Of a stretch of DNA of 27,802 nucleotides, positions 25,616 to 27,802 are shown piece after piece. A program made the position numbers and the translations under genes. The first letter of the stretch is position 1. Each line of letters starts with the position of its first letter. The DNA comes from an uncultured Nitrospira sp. GTDB taxonomy: Bacteria > Nitrospirota > Nitrospiria > Nitrospirales > UBA8639. Below the pieces are notes generated by a model, which was not told where the DNA came from, did no database searches, and saw only the letters and a program-made list of their open reading frames with translations. Location: positions 14,588-42,389 of the forward strand of contig CABVRQ010000034.1 of assembly GCA_902500695.1 (NCBI GenBank), read 5' to 3'.

Positions 25616-25965
25616 ATGAGACCGGGTTGGATCTGTGCTTTCGTGCTTCTGAGTATAATCCTAAGAGGTTGTGGAACAGGTGCCATGTGGTCACCCCCGA
25701 GCAGCTTGCTCGGTTAATCATTGGGACCACAACCCGACAACAAGTACAGAATCATCTTGGAGAACCAAATGAAAAATTTATGGTCTTCGAGAAAGGGAGG
25801 AAGTATGCAAAGTGGAACTATTTACTCACGACACATTTTCATGATCCTCAAACCGGTGTCCCACCCATCGGGGTGACCCAGGTTCCGATTACCCGTGCGC
25901 ACCGCCGAACCACGGAAGTGGGGATTATCTTCGATCAGAATGGAATCGTCACGGAAATTCAGTAA
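25616..25965 (+). pseudogene. BamE/SmpA-like lipoprotein, apparently frameshifted
   Basis: The ATG at 25616 has an exceptional Shine-Dalgarno (GGAGGTGATC, complementary to the 16S rRNA 3' end) and encodes a lipoprotein signal peptide, MRPGWICAFVLLSIILRGC, with the lipidation Cys at residue 19. That frame stops about 15 residues later. From about 25687 another frame carries TPEQLARLIIGTTTRQQVQNHLGEP...KWNYLL...GIIFDQNGIVTEIQ, which looks like a BamE-type small lipoprotein domain. Adding one C to the C5 run at 25694-25698 would join both halves to a protein of about 116 residues. So it is a pseudogene, a phase-variable gene or a sequence error. An unshifted start at GTG 25687 would give a non-exported fragment. 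Confidence 0.65.
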
Positions 25966-26027
25966 AGGATACAACAGTGAGGGCCATCATCCCTTCTCCC
26001 GGCAACACCACTGTCCAGAACCACGAT

Positions 26028-26061
26028 GAGGGAGAACATGCATGCGCGAATTCTCCCCCTC
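26028..26061. terminator. Possible bidirectional hairpin between convergent genes
   Basis: GAGGGAGAA (26028-26036) faces TTCTCCCCCTC (26051-26061); at least GGGAGAA/TTCTCCC (7 bp) pairs, with a 14-base loop. It lies between the ends of the plus-strand lipoprotein gene and the minus-strand gene at 26096. There are no T-runs, so efficiency is doubtful. Confidence 0.3.
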
Positions 26062-26095
26062 GCTGGAGTCAATGATGAAATCCCAATGATGGTTC

Positions 26096-26752
26096 TCAGT
26101 CCCGATCGCGAGATCCGTGTGTACGCGATCCGCCTTCCTTGAAAAACTTTCTACTATCATCGTCCTGATACCCATGGAAGTCTATGCCTCGATGGTCAAG
26201 AACACCTTTGGGGAAGGTCTGGGGATCTGCCACACAGGAAAACCGGCTGCCTTGGGGATTTTGCGTTCCGGCCCCGCAGACCCACACTTCATCAAAAAAT
26301 AACGGCCCGGCTTGCGGGTCGCTGAGATCATTGATCTCCCCCCTGACTCTGAACCCATATGCCCCGTCAATCGTGGGTTTGAACCAGGCATTGTATCGAT
26401 TGTCGGCTCCGAAAGCCTGCTCGGGTTTCGCAAGTCGGTCCTCCTGAATGATCGCAGAACCGACACTTTCTTCTTTTCGGAACTGAACCTGCGCTTCAAT
26501 ATCCACCACGTCTCCGTTACTCACGCTGATAGGCTTCCCGTCTGCTGTTCGGGTCACAAAAAAATCAAGGGCGTTGACGACATCCTCAAATGCCGGTTCG
26601 ATCCTAAACCCGACGGCTAAGGTATAGGGCCCGACTTCTCTTGGCTCATGAGGATTGGCCATGGCGACCGATTGCATCAAGAACCCCACTGCCAACACAA
26701 CACACATTCCCGAGCCCACTCCATACCATTTATCAACTTGCGTGCATGGCAT
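26096..26752 (-). CDS. Exported protein of unknown function
   Basis: 218 residues from the ATG at 26750-26752, which has AGGAGG eight bases upstream; the frame continues to an ATG at 26783-26785 without Shine-Dalgarno. Signal peptide (hydrophobic about 14-30, cleavage likely after VAMA). The mature part starts NPHEPREVGPYTLAVGF and carries FFVTRTADGKPI, YNAWFKPTIDGAYGFRVRG and two cysteines near VWVCGAG and RFSCVAD. The pattern of an extracytoplasmic beta-sandwich is plausible, but I recognise no named family. It is convergent to the lipoprotein pseudogene. Confidence 0.78.
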   Translation of the reverse strand: MPCTQVDKWYGVGSGMCVVLAVGFLMQSVAMANPHEPREVGPYTLAVGFRIEPAFEDVVNALDFFVTRTADGKPISVSNGDVVDIEAQVQFRKEESVGSAIIQEDRLAKPEQAFGADNRYNAWFKPTIDGAYGFRVRGEINDLSDPQAGPLFFDEVWVCGAGTQNPQGSRFSCVADPQTFPKGVLDHRGIDFHGYQDDDSRKFFKEGGSRTHGSRDRD

Positions 26753-26790
26753 ACCAGAATCCTCCTCTTTGGTGAATGTGAACATGGATG

Positions 26791-26802
26791 CGAAAATTTT
26801 CG
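26791..26802. promoter_or_regulatory. Perfect 12-bp palindrome upstream of the exported protein gene
   Basis: CGAAAATTTTCG is a perfect palindrome about 40 bases before the start of the minus-strand gene beginning at 26752. It could be an operator; no regulator can be named. Confidence 0.3.
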
Positions 26803-27185
26803 AACAGCCGGGAAGAAATATATCCTGTGATCGAAGAACTCGCTACCAAACCACGCCTTCATTCACCAACGGTTGCACCAGATTTTTTTCACTTCATGAT
26901 TTTCGAATGCCAGAAAAAGGTATGGCCATGGTCTCAAGCAGGCTTGAGCAGGAGCATGATATTGAAAAGCTGTGTTCCCGAGCCGCTTCTGAATATGGGA
27001 CCAATAAAGATTGTTACATGACCATGTTTTTCAGGAATATTCCAGGCTGTAGCACCGATCAGTAGGGATGGGTGGAACAATCTCACCGGATGGGATATAT
27101 TTTTCCTTGAAGCTGAAATATCATTGCACTCTTTCAGCATCAAGCGGAGCGGCGTGACTCATCCCTGACCTACCCCGCTCCATCT

Positions 27186-27231
27186 CAGGGTGAAGGCATT
27201 TGGAATTGCAACCTCCTTGGCCTTCACCCTG
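27186..27231 (+). terminator. Hairpin with T-run; intergenic repeat, copy B
   Basis: CAGGGTGAAGGC (27186-27197) and GCCTTCACCCTG (27220-27231) form a perfect 12-bp stem with a 22-base loop, followed by TTTTATCTT. That is the shape of an intrinsic terminator for the plus strand, though no clear gene precedes it. Stem core and parts of the loop are shared with the hairpin at 24128-24182. Confidence 0.6.
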
Positions 27232-27679
27232 TTTTATCTTCCTAACTTATCCCGTTCTTCCAGAAGAATTCATTGGCGGATCGGGTGAACCGAGCGTTGC
27301 TACAGGTATGGGCCCTTCCCATTTCCGGGTACACCCTGGACACCACCCGCTCGTGCCACGGACGGGGAAGTCACCACACAACACGATGTCTTCACCAAAG
27401 AGCGGCCATGTAGATTTCCTACCCTGTCAGAGCACAAAGCCATCCTCCGACAGGTCACTCTGGATCCGAGGCGTATAGGAAACGATCTTGTTTCACCAGG
27501 AGAACTGTAGTACCAGTGAGTAAACGTCGGTAGCCGGACCAGTAGGGTTCTGATACAACCAGGCTCCTGTATTCTATATCGAAATATTGAACTCATTATT
27601 GTTGATGATGAAATGGATAAAATTACACGTCTTACTTCTGCTGCGCTGAGTATACTGAACATATGTGCTCCCACCCGAC

Positions 27680-27802
27680 ATGATGGTCAACACCCAACAA
27701 ATGACCGACCCGCCTCCCTTTAAACATGTGCCTCGACAGCCTGGACGGTTCAGCCTATGGCTGATCTGCCTGCTGGCCGGGATCCGGCTTGTGGCTGCCT
27801 TC
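27680..27802 (+). CDS. Possible membrane protein, N-terminal fragment (runs off right edge)
   Basis: An open frame from ATG at 27680 (also ATG at 27683 and 27701) stays open to the right edge, 41 codons. It reads MMVNTQQMTDPPPFKHVPRQ and then enters a hydrophobic segment, FSLWLICLLAGIRLVAAF, as expected for a first transmembrane helix after a cytoplasmic tail. No Shine-Dalgarno stands out. Family cannot be assigned from this fragment. Confidence 0.45.
   Translation, partial: MMVNTQQMTDPPPFKHVPRQPGRFSLWLICLLAGIRLVAAF

Larger units (their letters stand above)
26753..27679. other. Gene-poor stretch
   Basis: About 930 bases in which no frame on either strand looks like a real protein; the longest frames (ending near 27065 on plus, 27300-27674 on minus) have atypical composition and no Shine-Dalgarno. 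It contains the palindrome at 26791-26802, hairpin repeat copy B at 27186-27231 and, nearby, a short inverted repeat GGAGCGG/CCGCTCC (27146-27152 and 27175-27181). The region may be decayed sequence. Confidence 0.5.

Noticed and set aside
26655..27065. Plus-strand frame of 136 codons
   Set aside because: It overlaps the signal-peptide end of the minus-strand exported protein, has no Shine-Dalgarno and no protein-like pattern; only its last part, beyond 26786, is free, and that part shows no motif.
27598..27660. Stretch reading IIVDDEMDKITRL, like the start of a response regulator
   Set aside because: No start codon context, and the similarity ends after a few residues; likely coincidence.
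27300..27674. Minus-strand frame of 124 codons in the gene-poor stretch
   Set aside because: No Shine-Dalgarno, no hydrophobic or domain pattern and unusual composition; probably chance.

Overview
The window looks like a chromosomal segment of a Gram-negative, probably nitrifying member of the Nitrospirota (Nitrospira-like). This rests on protein content (fused NuoCD, complex I with the extra NuoG cluster motif, a cytochrome P460-family protein, a VKOR-thioredoxin fusion, a TonB/outer-membrane receptor system) and not on any marker gene, so the lineage is an inference. No rRNA, tRNA, CRISPR array or transposase was seen.

Left block (1-12.2 kb, all minus strand): core genes. Read in the direction of transcription these are secA, a MidA/NDUFAF7-type methyltransferase, then nuoA, nuoB, nuoCD, nuoE, nuoF, nuoG and the start of nuoH, which runs off the left edge. 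The methyltransferase is of the family that modifies an arginine of the NuoD homologue in mitochondria, and that arginine is present in the NuoCD encoded here.

Middle block (12.4-24.0 kb, all plus strand): an accessory envelope island around a TonB system. It holds two TonB-domain proteins (one apparently secreted, with a TonB-box-like stretch), a TPR protein, ExbB, an amidohydrolase lipoprotein with a His-rich insert, a TonB-dependent receptor, ExbD, a small MerR/excisionase-type regulator, an unrecognised exported protein and a cytochrome P460-family protein. Interspersed are four small paralogous proteins that share an N-terminal hydrophobic segment, a His-rich patch, a C-S-W-x-C motif and a C-terminal R-[AG]-P-P motif. 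One of them overlaps exbD by ATGA. This recurring family is the most novel feature of the window. The His/Cys content and the company it keeps suggest metal (perhaps copper) handling coupled to TonB-driven uptake, but substrate and function are inference.

Right block (24.0-27.8 kb): a VKOR-thioredoxin fusion for periplasmic disulfide formation, a BamE-like lipoprotein gene apparently broken by a one-base frameshift at a C5 run, a convergent exported protein of unknown function, a long gene-poor stretch, and the start of a probable membrane protein cut by the right edge. Two related intergenic hairpins (24.13-24.18 and 27.19-27.23 kb) look like copies of a dispersed repeat.
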